The notes: a model not told the origin generated them from the letters alone. A DNA stretch of 64,000 nt from Deltaproteobacteria bacterium (GCA_018434685.1 JAHDOV010000014.1:148271-212270); one strand, 5' to 3'. Positions 7,961-17,412 are shown, counted from the stretch's first letter. A program made the numbers and translations.

Positions 7961-9184
7961 TTGGCGCTATATAACTGGAGCGGATACACTGAGAAGGGCA
8001 AGTCGGCCCAGGGCATGATCGATGCCACCTCGCTGAGAGAGGCCAAGCTCAAGCTGCGGTCCCAGGGGGTATTTGTCAGCACCATAGCGGAAGAGGCCTC
8101 CGCCCCGGTCCGGGGGATGAAGGACCTGTCCCTCAAGCGCTTCGTCGGCAGGGTCAGGCACGAGGATATTACCGTGATGACCAGGCAGCTTTCCACCCTG
8201 GTGGGTGCAGCGATCCCCCTGGTGGATTCGCTGAGTGCCCTGTACGAACAGACAGAGTCCCCGGCGATGAAGAAAACCGTTGCCCAGGTGAGGGATTCCG
8301 TGAACGAGGGCGTGTCGTTCGCCGATGCGCTGGGAAAGCACAGGAGGATATTCCCGGATCTCTACATCAACATGGTGCGGTCGGGAGAGGCGAGCGGTGC
8401 CCTGGATGTAGTCCTGGTCAGACTCGCCGATTTCATGGAGGGCCAGCACCGGCTCCGCGCAAAGGTAGGGGCCGCCCTGATCTATCCCCTCCTGCTCTTC
8501 TTCGTGTCCATGGTTGTCCTGCTCTACCTGCTTACCTCGGTGGTGCCGAAGGTGGTGAGCATGTTCGACAACATGAACCAGGTGCTCCCGCTTCCGACGA
8601 GGATCCTCATCGGGGTGAGCGAGTTCCTCGGGTGGGCCTGGTGGCTCATCATCATCATTGCGGCTGCATGCGCGGTGCTCTTCGTGAAGTGGAAGAGGAC
8701 ACCGGGCGGGGCCATGAAGTATGACCGGATCAGGATGAGGATGCCGATCTACGGTGCTATCTACAAGAAGATCTCGGTGGCCAGGTTTGCGCGCACGCTC
8801 GGGACGCTGCTCTCTTCGGGGGTCCCCATCATCGATTCCATGAGGATCGTCAAGACGGTTGTCCAGAACAGGGTCATGGAGGCCTGCCTCGAGGAGTCCA
8901 TCGGCGAGGTCATGGAGGGATCGAGCATAGCCGCTCCCCTGAAGAAGTCGGGCGTGTTTCCCCCCATCATCACCCACATGATCGCCACCGGGGAGAAGAG
9001 CGGCACCCTTGAGGAGATGCTTCTGAAGGCGGCGCAGGCATACGAGGAGGATGTGGAGACATCCGTGGCAGGGCTGACATCGATACTGGAGCCGGTCATG
9101 ATCATTATCATGGGAATCATGGTGGGTTCGATAGTCCTGGCAATTCTCCTGCCCATGCTGGAGATGAGTACGATCGTTCGATAA
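7961..9184 (+). CDS. gspF: type II secretion inner-membrane platform protein GspF
   Basis: Polytopic platform protein that couples the GspE ATPase to pseudopilus assembly. The 407-aa protein has two repeated T2SSF domains, each ending in hydrophobic segments (LIYPLLLFFVSMVVLLYLL and the C-terminal MIIIMGIMVGSIVLAILLP), with the typical TRQLSTLVGAAIPLVDSL and FARTLGTLLSSGVPIIDSM motifs. Translation starts at TTG 7961 directly after the stop of the preceding gene, with a GGGGGA site just upstream, giving the usual N-terminus MALYNWSGYTEKG. It is the first gsp gene of the run; gspE and gspD are not in the window. Confidence 0.95.
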   Translation: MALYNWSGYTEKGKSAQGMIDATSLREAKLKLRSQGVFVSTIAEEASAPVRGMKDLSLKRFVGRVRHEDITVMTRQLSTLVGAAIPLVDSLSALYEQTESPAMKKTVAQVRDSVNEGVSFADALGKHRRIFPDLYINMVRSGEASGALDVVLVRLADFMEGQHRLRAKVGAALIYPLLLFFVSMVVLLYLLTSVVPKVVSMFDNMNQVLPLPTRILIGVSEFLGWAWWLIIIIAAACAVLFVKWKRTPGGAMKYDRIRMRMPIYGAIYKKISVARFARTLGTLLSSGVPIIDSMRIVKTVVQNRVMEACLEESIGEVMEGSSIAAPLKKSGVFPPIITHMIATGEKSGTLEEMLLKAAQAYEEDVETSVAGLTSILEPVMIIIMGIMVGSIVLAILLPMLEMSTIVR

Positions 9185-9202
9185 ACACGAAGGAGAAGAC
9201 CT

Positions 9203-9646
9203 ATGAGGAACAAAGGATTTACGCTTCTGGAACTGCTGGTTGTCATTGTCATCCTCGGTATCCTGGCCACCTACGTCGGCACCAGGATCATGGGCAAGCC
9301 CGAAGAGGCCCGGCAGACCCAGGCAAAGATACAGATCCAGGCGCTGGAGAATGCACTGAACATGTACCGTCTTGATAACGGAGAGTACCCGTCTACGGAG
9401 CAGGGGCTCAGGGCGCTGGTGGAAAAACCCTCTGTGGGGAATGTACCCAAGAGCTGGCGGGAAGGTGGCTACCTGGAGAAGTCCAGGGTGCCGATGGATC
9501 CCTGGAAGAATGAGTATGCCTACCTGAACCCCGGGGTGAGAAACACCACCAGCTTCGATCTGTTTTCCTATGGCGCTGACGGTCAGCCCGGCGGGGAGGG
9601 CAACGATGCCGATATCGGAAACTGGGAAGTCGAGACGCAGCAGTAG
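9203..9646 (+). CDS. gspG: type II secretion major pseudopilin GspG
   Basis: Main subunit of the periplasmic pseudopilus. A short positively charged leader ends at the prepilin peptidase site KG^FTLLELLVV with the conserved Glu at +5. The GspG core follows, with the calcium-binding C-terminal loop typical of this subunit (TTSFDLFSYGADGQPGGEG, N-D-A-D-I-G-N-W). Length 147 aa is normal. A GAAGGAGAAG ribosome site precedes the ATG. The next gene starts inside its last 40 bases. Confidence 0.96.
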   Translation: MRNKGFTLLELLVVIVILGILATYVGTRIMGKPEEARQTQAKIQIQALENALNMYRLDNGEYPSTEQGLRALVEKPSVGNVPKSWREGGYLEKSRVPMDPWKNEYAYLNPGVRNTTSFDLFSYGADGQPGGEGNDADIGNWEVETQQ

Positions 9647-10133
9647 GGGGTTTACCCTCCTCGAGCTCATCATCATCCTGGTGATCGCGGGGATCACCCT
9701 GGGGTACATCGGGCCGAGACTCTATACCGGGATCTCGTCGTCGAGTATGGACAAGGCGGCCCGGGACATACTCATGATCATCCAGTTCGCCAGGTCTTCT
9801 GCCGTTACCCAGCACAAGCCCTATTACGTGCGGTTTGATATCGATAATGCCTCGGTGGCCCTCTATCCCAAACCGGAGAGCTCCGGGGTCATCCCGGACA
9901 TGGTGAAGGAGAAGGAGCTCCCCAAGGGGGTCGTGTTCAAGAACATCAAGAGTCCGTATCAGAGTGCCAGGCAGCAGGGCCAGGTGGATATCCTGGTGAC
10001 CCCGGAAGGCGTGATAGAGCAGGGGGTGATCTACCTGGAAGGCGGCTTCGGCAAGACCTACACCATGGAGATAAAGCCCTTTTCCGGGAATCTCCGCATT
10101 TATGACCACTACGTCGAGGTCTCCTATGGCTAG
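9606..10133 (+). CDS. gspH: type II secretion minor pseudopilin GspH
   Basis: Minor pseudopilin of the tip complex, 175 aa. The start ATG at 9606 lies within gspG and has GGGGAGGG about 5 nt upstream. It gives a leader ending in SSRG^FTLLELIIIL with the conserved Glu at +5. An upstream in-frame ATG at 9570 would give an unlikely long leader. The rest is a beta-rich domain of the GspH type (VTPEGVIEQGVIYLEGG). The 41-bp overlap with gspG and a further short overlap with gspI point to translational coupling. Confidence 0.9.
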   Translation: MPISETGKSRRSSRGFTLLELIIILVIAGITLGYIGPRLYTGISSSSMDKAARDILMIIQFARSSAVTQHKPYYVRFDIDNASVALYPKPESSGVIPDMVKEKELPKGVVFKNIKSPYQSARQQGQVDILVTPEGVIEQGVIYLEGGFGKTYTMEIKPFSGNLRIYDHYVEVSYG

Positions 10134-10482
10134 AGGTTTCACCCTCCTGGAGGTGCTCATCGCCATGGTCATCCTGAGCATCACCTTCCTGTGGCTTCTC
10201 AAGGCGGAAAACCAGGGGATCGAGATGTCCGTGCGCTCGAAATTCATCACCACGGCCACGCTGCTCGCCCAGGAGCGGATCGCGAAGATTACTTCCGGCG
10301 AAGAGACGATAGCCTCCGGTAACGACCAGGGGGATTTTGGTGAAGATTATGCAGGATACACCTACACCGAAGAGATCGAGCCGACACCATTGGACGGCTA
10401 TTACAAATATACCCTGAATATCATCTGGGGGCAGGGAGGTAATCTTGAGACCCGATTTGTCTCATTCCTTTCTGCGAAGTAG
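10126..10482 (+). CDS. gspI: type II secretion minor pseudopilin GspI
   Basis: Small minor pseudopilin (118 aa) with a four-residue leader: MARG^FTLLEVLIAMVIL. It then shows the GspI pattern of an alanine/leucine-rich helix followed by a small domain (TLLAQERIAKI, YKYTLNIIWG). The ATG at 10126 is preceded by GAGGTCTCCT. It overlaps gspH by 8 bp and gspJ by 38 bp, the compact arrangement usual for G-H-I-J-K. Confidence 0.9.
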   Translation: MARGFTLLEVLIAMVILSITFLWLLKAENQGIEMSVRSKFITTATLLAQERIAKITSGEETIASGNDQGDFGEDYAGYTYTEEIEPTPLDGYYKYTLNIIWGQGGNLETRFVSFLSAK

Positions 10483-11134
10483 GGGGTTCACCCTCATAGA
10501 GCTGCTCCTGGCAATCGTCATTGCCGCCGTAGCCATGTCCATCGTGAACACGACGTTCTTCCAGTCCCACAAGATGATGGAGTCGGTCAGGGCGCAGCGG
10601 GAAACGTACCAGATGGTGAGAATCGTCATGGACCGCATCCTCAAGGATCTGAACTGCGCCTATGTGCCCTATTCGGACCGGGAACTCAGCGATGACGAGA
10701 TCTCCCTGTACCGGTTCGTGGGCACTGACGACACGGATGTCGATCGGGACAACGACAGCATCTCGTTTACCACCGCTGCCGATCTCGGTCTGCCCGGTGT
10801 TTCCGGGGGCATCTGCGAGGTGGGATACTATCTCAAGGAGATGGAGGAACAGGGGAAATATTACCTCATGAGGAGGGATGACTGCACCTTTCACCACGGC
10901 ATCACCTCTTCCGGCAGAGAGATGGAACTGGCGGAAAACGTGATCGGGATGAATATCGAATACATCGACAAGGACTCCCGGGAGACCGCAACGTGGAATC
11001 TCGACGAACAGCTCTACCTCCCGAGAGAGGTCAGGATCACCATAACCTTTGCAGGGCCTGACGAACCCTTCGAGGTAACCGGGGTTGCATCGCTGGCACT
11101 GTCGTCCATTGTCCTGAAGAAGGTACAGGGGTAG
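10445..11134 (+). CDS. gspJ: type II secretion minor pseudopilin GspJ
   Basis: Minor pseudopilin of 229 aa that forms the tip trimer with GspI and GspK. It starts at TTG 10445 behind a GGGAGGT site, and the leader ends in RSRG^FTLIELLLAIVIA. The body shows the GspJ pattern, with helical RETYQMVRIVMDRILKDL after the membrane segment and a beta-rich C-terminal half. It overlaps gspI and ends 6 bp before gspK. Confidence 0.9.
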   Translation: MRPDLSHSFLRSRGFTLIELLLAIVIAAVAMSIVNTTFFQSHKMMESVRAQRETYQMVRIVMDRILKDLNCAYVPYSDRELSDDEISLYRFVGTDDTDVDRDNDSISFTTAADLGLPGVSGGICEVGYYLKEMEEQGKYYLMRRDDCTFHHGITSSGREMELAENVIGMNIEYIDKDSRETATWNLDEQLYLPREVRITITFAGPDEPFEVTGVASLALSSIVLKKVQG

Positions 11135-11140
11135 GCGCCC

Positions 11141-12106
11141 ATGATGCGGCTGATACGGGATAGACGGGGCGTTGTCCTCCTGCTGGTCTTGAGTATTGTC
11201 TCCCTTTTTACCGTCATGGTGGTGAATTTCAGCGCGGATCAGGGCCTTGACATGGAGCTCACCTATAATTTCAGGGATTCCCTCCAGGCACAGTATATCG
11301 CCCGTGCCGGCATCGAGGCCGCTGTCGTCATGCTCGCTAACGATGACCAGGCCTATGATTCCGAGGATGAAGACTGGGGTGCGTTTTCAGACTATGCCCT
11401 GGCGGCCTCGGCCTTTCTCGAGGGCCCGGTATTCTCCGGGACCCTCAAGGATGAATGCGGCAAGATCGACCTGAACGGCCTCATCGCCGAAGGGGAGCAG
11501 GAGTTCCGGGTCCTCCAGTTGAAGAGGCTCTTTGCCCTGCTGGAGATCGAGATCACCGATGAGGAGCTCGATGATCTCATCAATGCCCTGATCGACTGGC
11601 TGGATCCGGACAACGAGACCACCTTCGGGGCGGAGAACGATTACTATGAATCGCTGGAGACCCCGTATCTCTGCAAGAACGGCCCCATGGACACGCCCGA
11701 GGAGATAATGCTCGTCAAGGGGATGAAATCCGAGTACTATTATGGTACGGAACAGTATGAGGGAATAAAGGGATACGTGACCGTCGGCACGGGGGGGAAG
11801 ATCAACATCAATACGGCGCCTGACGTGGTCCTCATGAGCATGTCGGAACTGATCGGCCAGGATGTGGTTGACAGCATCAAAGACTGCAGGCCCTTCATGC
11901 AGGCCACCTACGAATGTATCCAGGGGATCGACCTGAGCGATACGTCCGGCGAGATGACCTGGATCAAGAACATCATAGACATCAAGAGCTCCCGCTTCAG
12001 CGCAGATATCAGGGGGAGCATGCCCTCGGGGGCGCAGATAAATATCAAAGCAGTGCTGGAACGCATTAACAACAAGGCCCAAATAGTGTATTATAAGATA
12101 TACTGA
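11141..12106 (+). CDS. gspK: type II secretion minor pseudopilin GspK
   Basis: The large pseudopilin that caps the tip. The 321-aa protein has the leader RDRRG^VVLLLVLSIVSL and, as is usual for GspK, no Glu at +5. The body contains the GspK alpha-domain signatures CGKIDLNGLI, DLINALIDWLDPD and GKININTAPDVVLMSM, the last resembling the helix-hairpin-helix-like core. The acidic DDQAYDSEDEDWG segment may bind calcium. The gene follows gspJ by 6 bp. Confidence 0.93.
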   Translation: MMRLIRDRRGVVLLLVLSIVSLFTVMVVNFSADQGLDMELTYNFRDSLQAQYIARAGIEAAVVMLANDDQAYDSEDEDWGAFSDYALAASAFLEGPVFSGTLKDECGKIDLNGLIAEGEQEFRVLQLKRLFALLEIEITDEELDDLINALIDWLDPDNETTFGAENDYYESLETPYLCKNGPMDTPEEIMLVKGMKSEYYYGTEQYEGIKGYVTVGTGGKININTAPDVVLMSMSELIGQDVVDSIKDCRPFMQATYECIQGIDLSDTSGEMTWIKNIIDIKSSRFSADIRGSMPSGAQINIKAVLERINNKAQIVYYKIY

Positions 12107-12126
12107 TTGTTATTAGGACAGGGTAC

Positions 12127-13620
12127 ATGGCAAGATCTACGCTGGGAATTTATTGGGATACCGTGTCGGTGAGCGCGTGCCTGCTCAAGGTGGGGATCTC
12201 CGAACTCGTCGTCGAGAAACTCCTGAGCGCACGGAGAACTCCGGGCTCCGGCTCGGGGGCTCAGCAGGGAGATGCCGGCGATATCGGCAGTATCATCAAG
12301 GGCCTCGGCGTTGTCCCGGATACCTGTGCCGTGAGCCTCAGCGAGAATGAGATCATGTACCGGCCACTCCTGCGACCCTTTGGCGACCGCAGGAAGATAG
12401 CCGAAACCATCGCTACAGAGGTGGAAACCCTGCTGCCTGTTCTCGAAGACAGGGTCATCGTGGATTTCATATTTCTGGGCAAAGACGACGCCGGACTGTA
12501 TCGCCTGGAAACGCTGTCTGCTCGGCACAGCTCGGTGGAGCACCTCATCACCTGGCTCAAGGCAGCCGATCTCGAACCCGGGATCATCGACTCGCCAACA
12601 GTTGCCCTTGCGGGCGGTGCCCGGAACCTCTTCGAGTGCGAGGGAGGCAAGCGCTATGTCTTTCTCCATATGGGGTGGCATGACACCTCTCTTGCCGTGC
12701 TCGACGGCACGGAACTCAAATATGTGGGGGCATTCCCCTACGGCTTTGAAAAGGTCGCCCCGGGTGGCCTGCAGGACAAAGAGACCATGGATCATGCCCT
12801 GGGCGAGGGCGTCATCGCCTCGGAGGCGCTGGATGCGTATATCCGGGAGATCCTCATCGCCCTTCACCGTATCGGCTCTCCCGCCGGGGAGACGGTGCTG
12901 GTCCCCCTGGGATATGCACACCTGATAAAGGACCTTCCCGCGCGATTCGAGGACACCAGTGACATTGCAACCGAGATACCTCCGCTCAAGGACATCCATT
13001 TTGACGGTTCCCTCGACGACCTCCTGGTCAATTTCATGGCGGCCTCCCTGGCCTGCAGGGCGATGGACCCGACCGATGCCGTGAACTTCCGCCAGGACGA
13101 CCTCTCGTTCACCAAGCGGATGGAGATCATAAAAAGTTATGCCGGGGTCTGGGCTAAGGTGGTTCTCGTCCTCGTCCTCCTGTGGCTCTCGGCCACCGGT
13201 CTGGACGTGTACCTGAAGGCACGGGTCAACAACGAACTCACTGAGAAGATCAGGCAGGAATTCTCTTCCGCGATGCCTGCGGGAACCCCCATGGTGGACC
13301 CGATCAAGCAGATGGAGCAGCAGCTCGGCAGGGTCTCGGGCAAGGCGGGAGGACCTGTCGGGAGCACCAAGGACTCCCCCCTGGAGATCCTGAATGACAT
13401 CAGTGTCGGTATTCCAAGGGATATCGATGTGGTGTTCGACAACATCACCATGGACGAGAATACCGTGACCCTTTCGGGGAGCACCAAGTCGTATGATAAT
13501 GTGGAGAAGATAAAGGCGAACATGTCCTCACTGGGGTTTTTCTCCGAGGTGAAGATCGTAACCGCAAATGTGGACAAGACAAATCAGAGGGTGAATGTAA
13601 AGCTCCTATGCAGAAGATAG
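12127..13620 (+). CDS. gspL: type II secretion assembly protein GspL/PilM-like
   Basis: Inner-membrane assembly protein linking GspE to GspM. It has a cytoplasmic actin-like region (about 1-330, opening with STLGIYWDTVSVSACLL), one membrane span (about 338-360, AKVVLVLVLLWLSATGLDVYL) and a periplasmic ferredoxin-like domain (LSGSTKSYDNVEKIKANM). At 497 aa it is longer than many GspL proteins and resembles fusions of PilM-like and PilN-like parts. Position between gspK and gspM supports the call. Its last 13 bases overlap gspM. Confidence 0.85.
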   Translation: MARSTLGIYWDTVSVSACLLKVGISELVVEKLLSARRTPGSGSGAQQGDAGDIGSIIKGLGVVPDTCAVSLSENEIMYRPLLRPFGDRRKIAETIATEVETLLPVLEDRVIVDFIFLGKDDAGLYRLETLSARHSSVEHLITWLKAADLEPGIIDSPTVALAGGARNLFECEGGKRYVFLHMGWHDTSLAVLDGTELKYVGAFPYGFEKVAPGGLQDKETMDHALGEGVIASEALDAYIREILIALHRIGSPAGETVLVPLGYAHLIKDLPARFEDTSDIATEIPPLKDIHFDGSLDDLLVNFMAASLACRAMDPTDAVNFRQDDLSFTKRMEIIKSYAGVWAKVVLVLVLLWLSATGLDVYLKARVNNELTEKIRQEFSSAMPAGTPMVDPIKQMEQQLGRVSGKAGGPVGSTKDSPLEILNDISVGIPRDIDVVFDNITMDENTVTLSGSTKSYDNVEKIKANMSSLGFFSEVKIVTANVDKTNQRVNVKLLCRR

Positions 13621-14126
13621 AACGGTATCTCAATCTCTCGAAGCGGGAAAAGGTGATCTTTTCCGGTGGTGTGCTCTTTGTAGGCCTGTTCATCCTCATC
13701 GTGGGGGTGATTCTGCCCCTGACGGCTTACCGCTCCGACCTGGGCAAATCCATCGCATCAAAGGATGCCCAGCTGCACAAGATCTACGAGCTCTCCGCCG
13801 GGATAAAGACCTTCGAAGAGGCTGCAAAGGCAGGCCAATCGGCCGATGACCGGGGATTCACCCTGTTCGGCTTCCTCGAAGAGCTCGCTTCGGGCCTCGG
13901 GATCAACGAACGCATCGAGTATATGAAGCCCATCAGTGACGCGGCTGAACTATCCCGGGAGTCTGTGGAGGTGAAGATCCGGGGCATATTCCAGGAAGAT
14001 CTCATCGGGCTCTTGTACGGGATCGAGAACTGTAAGGCCCCGCTTCGAATAAAGAGGCTGAACATCAGGCGGGTGGAACGGGAGAAGAACCTCGATGTGA
14101 CATTCCAGGTGGTCCACTATGGATAA
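13608..14126 (+). CDS. gspM: type II secretion protein GspM
   Basis: Bitopic inner-membrane protein of 172 aa: a short cytoplasmic N-terminus (KIERYLNLSKREKVIF), one membrane helix (FSGGVLFVGLFILIVGVILP), a coiled-coil-prone stretch and a small periplasmic ferredoxin-like domain ending KRLNIRRVEREKNLDVTF. This is the layout of GspM/PilO, the partner of GspL. It overlaps gspL by 13 bp and gspN by 8 bp. Confidence 0.88.
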   Translation: MQKIERYLNLSKREKVIFSGGVLFVGLFILIVGVILPLTAYRSDLGKSIASKDAQLHKIYELSAGIKTFEEAAKAGQSADDRGFTLFGFLEELASGLGINERIEYMKPISDAAELSRESVEVKIRGIFQEDLIGLLYGIENCKAPLRIKRLNIRRVEREKNLDVTFQVVHYG

Positions 14127-14973
14127 GACCGCTCACGCCCGCTCTTTCTGGGTCAGGGCCGGATTCATTTTCTATGCTGTCTTCTGCCTGATCCTGTTCG
14201 TCTACCTGCGGTTTCCCTATGACACGCTCAAGGGCCGGATTGAATCCACCCTGGGGAGTGTTCTCGGGGCAGAGGTCTCCCTCGGGCACCTCTCTTCCTC
14301 GCTTCCCTTAGGGCTTGCGGCCGACGGGCTTGATATCAATGCCGTTCCCGTTGCCACGAAGCTCCTGTTTCATCCCCGGCTCAGCGCGATATTCTCCGGC
14401 AGGCTCGGTCTCGATGTGAGGGCCGTTCTTGATACCGGTGATGCCCGGGCACGCATCGGGACGCCGATATTGAGCATCGGCGACCCTGTCGAGGCAGTGT
14501 TCGACATCGAGGATATGGACCCGGCCCCGCTGGCCCGGCTTGTTGCAGCCGGCAGGCAGGTAAAGGGGCTCATATCGGGGCAGGCAACGCTCAGCGGCTC
14601 GCCGGGCTCCCTGCAGAAGGCACAGGCAAAGGTGTCATTCGTCTGGAAAGACGGATCCATACCCCTGAGCGTACCCGCCATACCCGTTGATGCACTGGCA
14701 TTCAAGACCCTGGAAGTGGCTGCCAGTATGGACAAGGGCATGCTCACCATAGAACAGGCCGAACTCAGCGGAGACATAAGCGGCACGGTAAAGGGGTCCG
14801 TCAGGGTCCAGGACAATGTGGAGAGGTCGCGGCTCAACCTGACCGGGGAGCTCCAGCTCCCCCAGGAACTGAAGACGCTCTTCGGGATGGCGAACGGCTC
14901 CGGGTCCCAGGGTGTCAAGTTCAGTCTGCGCGGGACAGTCGACAATCCCCGGTTCCGGGTCCTTTCGCGCTGA
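14119..14973 (+). CDS. gspN: type II secretion protein GspN
   Basis: A 284-aa protein with a short basic N-terminus, one membrane anchor (residues about 12-33, VRAGFIFYAVFCLILFVYL) and a periplasmic beta-repeat domain of the GspN/AsmA-like kind (TLGSVLGAEVSLGHLSSSL, GSGSQGVKFSLRGTVDNP). GspN is an accessory component found in a subset of systems; it closes the gsp run here. The next gene begins 76 bp later with its own ribosome site. Confidence 0.85.
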   Translation: MDKTAHARSFWVRAGFIFYAVFCLILFVYLRFPYDTLKGRIESTLGSVLGAEVSLGHLSSSLPLGLAADGLDINAVPVATKLLFHPRLSAIFSGRLGLDVRAVLDTGDARARIGTPILSIGDPVEAVFDIEDMDPAPLARLVAAGRQVKGLISGQATLSGSPGSLQKAQAKVSFVWKDGSIPLSVPAIPVDALAFKTLEVAASMDKGMLTIEQAELSGDISGTVKGSVRVQDNVERSRLNLTGELQLPQELKTLFGMANGSGSQGVKFSLRGTVDNPRFRVLSR

Positions 14974-15049
14974 GAGGGACACCGGCATCGGCAGACAGGG
15001 GCAAAGACAATGGGTTTTCGATAAAATCCATATCTGATAAGGTGGTTTT

Positions 15050-15727
15050 ATGGGTGACAGCAATATATTGAAGAATACATTTCCCCGGGCGATCAGGCTG
15101 TCGTGGGAAGATGTAGAGGCTATGGTCTGGGATATCTTCCTCTCTCTCAAGTCTTCGGGATACAATCCGGACGTGATCATCGGTGTTGCGCGGGGAGGTC
15201 TTGCACCTGCGCGTATCCTCGTGGATTATCTTCAGAAGAAGTATATCTGCACCTTCCAGATGGGACACTGGGTCGGAGAGGAAGGGCTCCTGGAAAAACC
15301 GACCATTGTATTCCCGCTGCCCGAGGTGGACCTCTCCGCCAAGAAGGTGCTCGTGGTAGACGACATAAGCGACGAGGGCGGAACCATGGAGGAGGTGGCC
15401 AGATACCTCACACCACGGGTCGGCGACATACGGACGTCTGTGTTGGTAAGCAAGGCAGATTCGCGCTTCATGGCCGACTACTGTCCCAAGATCATGCAGG
15501 ACTGGCGTTGGGTCCTGTTCCCGTGGTCCCGGCACGAGGACCTCCTGTCCTTTACGGAGAAGGTCCTTCAGATCACCGGCGGGGCCACGATCGAGGAGAT
15601 CATCCGTATCCTGGAAGAGGCCATGTCGGTAGAGATTGTCACCTCCGAGATCGAAAAGGTTCTCTTAGACATGCAGCAGGGAGGGGAGATCGCCCAGGGC
15701 ACAGGCAACGTATGGACCTTGATCTAG
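15050..15727 (+). CDS. phosphoribosyltransferase-domain protein
   Basis: A cytosolic type I phosphoribosyltransferase fold of 225 aa. The PRPP-binding loop is clear (KVLVVDDISDEGGTMEEV, about residues 100-117), as is the hood segment PDVIIGVARGGLAPARIL. The first 155 residues resemble xanthine/hypoxanthine-type enzymes. The last 60 (ATIEEIIRILEEAMSVEIVTSEIEKVLLD) look like an added helical tail. The substrate cannot be told from sequence. It starts a four-gene cluster with 13-16 bp overlaps and shares bases with the diguanylate cyclase gene. Confidence 0.85.
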   Translation: MGDSNILKNTFPRAIRLSWEDVEAMVWDIFLSLKSSGYNPDVIIGVARGGLAPARILVDYLQKKYICTFQMGHWVGEEGLLEKPTIVFPLPEVDLSAKKVLVVDDISDEGGTMEEVARYLTPRVGDIRTSVLVSKADSRFMADYCPKIMQDWRWVLFPWSRHEDLLSFTEKVLQITGGATIEEIIRILEEAMSVEIVTSEIEKVLLDMQQGGEIAQGTGNVWTLI

Positions 15728-17412
15728 ACAGACTGCGGGATATCGTATCTCCATACCTTATCGTGCTGAGACACTCAGACGTGGTCTATGTGAGCGACGA
15801 GCTCGTCTCGCGCATGGGAATCGGCAGGAAGGAGGAAATGGGGGATTTGCTCAGGGATGAAGGCTTCCCGCTGGAATCCTTCGGCCACGGCTCCGACACG
15901 GTGCTGCTGCCCACGCACCGCAGGGACTCCTTGAGCTGTACGTACACGGAGACCTCCCTCGATGGTGTACGGCTCATTGCCTTGACCGAGGGCGGGTATC
16001 CCCCGAGCATTCAGGAAAGAAAGATCGCAGTGGAGATCTTCCGCTCCATGGTCGCCCATTCGAACAGCCCCTCTCTCGTCCTCGAGAAGGGGCATATCAT
16101 GTATGCCAACAAAAGCTTCCTCTCGCTCATGGGCTATGAAGCCGCCGACGTGCTCGGGAGGCAGGCAGTGGGCATCGTTTCCCCTCGGAGCAGAGAGGAA
16201 TTCATCAGGACCTGCGCCGAGGGCCTCGAGGACCCCGAAGGCCTGCTGCCTTCCCGCGAGATCATATTCATTGCCGGTTCGGGCAGTCCCGTCCAGGTGA
16301 GTCTCGGCGGCGGCTGGGCCTCCCGCGAGGGCAGAGAATATCTCTGGCTCGTGCTGGAGGACGGCGCCGGTCAGGCCCTGCTCGAAAGACGCCTGAGAGA
16401 GGAAGAGCTCCGATTCTCCGAGCTCTTCGATCTGTCCCCCATGGGGCTTGTCTACGTCAGTCCTGAAGGCACCATCCTCGACTGCAACGAGTTTGTCAGC
16501 CGCCTCATGCTCTATGGCAGAGAAGAGATCCGGGGGGCCTCGTTCTCCAGATTCGTCGCTGCCCACGAACAGGAGCGGCTCCGGAAGGACTTCCGGGCGC
16601 TGTTCCTCAAGGGGACACAGATACCGAGGCAGGAGTGCCTGTTGAGAAAAAAGGACGATGAGCAGATCACCATCGAGTACGATGTCCGGGTGATCATGCG
16701 GGAGGGGCGCGCCGTAAAGGCGCTCATGGTGTTCTCGGATATCACGGAGAAGAAAGAGCTCGAGATGGAACTCCTCGAGAAGAATGCCGAGATGGAGAGG
16801 ACCCTGTGGGAGATGGCGGAGGTCAAGGATGCCCTCGAGGCAAGGGTCGGTGAGCTGAACCGCGCGACCGAAGAGCTCAAGGTACTCAATGAAAAACTCA
16901 ACCAGCTCTCCATCACTGACGGTCTGACCGACATCTACAACCATCGCCACTTCCAGGACCGCCTCAGCAACGAGGTGGAGCGTGTCCACCGGGCGAAAGA
17001 CGGTGTCGTATCCCTGCTCATGATCGATATCGACGACTTCAAGCGGTTCAACGATACCTACGGCCACCAGTGCGGGGACATGGTCCTCAAACAGCTGGCT
17101 GGCAACCTGAAGAGGTCTGTCCGCGCCATCGATATCCTCGCCCGCTACGGGGGGGAGGAATTTGCCATAATCCTGCCCGATACCGGGGTGCAGGAGGCAG
17201 CCAAGGTGGCGGAGCGCATCTGTGCAACCGTCCGTTCGACCCCGTTTTCCTTCGGCGATGCCACCTCGGTGAAGGTGACCGTGAGCATCGGGGTGGGAAC
17301 GCTGGCCCAGGGAGAAGGAGACAAGGCAGCGCTTGTCAGGAAGGCGGACAATGCCTTGTACGAAGCAAAGGCCAAGTGGAAGGACCGGGTCGAGGTATGG
17401 GAAGAGGATTGA
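15712..17412 (+). CDS. PAS-PAS-GGDEF diguanylate cyclase
   Basis: Predicted to make cyclic di-GMP in the cytosol. The 566-aa protein has an N-terminal region of unknown type (1-105), two PAS domains (about 110-215, HIMYANKSFLSLMGYEAADVL; about 225-345, LSPMGLVYVSPEGTILDCNEF), a coiled coil (about 345-400) and a GGDEF domain (about 400-566). The active site is GGEEF at 480-484. An RAID motif five residues upstream matches the RxxD inhibitory site, so product inhibition is expected. No membrane segment is seen. Although an open frame extends upstream to 15103, that part is antiphase to the phosphoribosyltransferase and not real. ATG 15712 overlaps the stop of the preceding gene. Confidence 0.92.
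   Translation: MDLDLDRLRDIVSPYLIVLRHSDVVYVSDELVSRMGIGRKEEMGDLLRDEGFPLESFGHGSDTVLLPTHRRDSLSCTYTETSLDGVRLIALTEGGYPPSIQERKIAVEIFRSMVAHSNSPSLVLEKGHIMYANKSFLSLMGYEAADVLGRQAVGIVSPRSREEFIRTCAEGLEDPEGLLPSREIIFIAGSGSPVQVSLGGGWASREGREYLWLVLEDGAGQALLERRLREEELRFSELFDLSPMGLVYVSPEGTILDCNEFVSRLMLYGREEIRGASFSRFVAAHEQERLRKDFRALFLKGTQIPRQECLLRKKDDEQITIEYDVRVIMREGRAVKALMVFSDITEKKELEMELLEKNAEMERTLWEMAEVKDALEARVGELNRATEELKVLNEKLNQLSITDGLTDIYNHRHFQDRLSNEVERVHRAKDGVVSLLMIDIDDFKRFNDTYGHQCGDMVLKQLAGNLKRSVRAIDILARYGGEEFAIILPDTGVQEAAKVAERICATVRSTPFSFGDATSVKVTVSIGVGTLAQGEGDKAALVRKADNALYEAKAKWKDRVEVWEED

Noticed and set aside
7967..9709. 580-aa open frame on the minus strand
   Set aside because: Antisense to gspF, gspG and part of gspH; no domain recognisable and no ribosome site.
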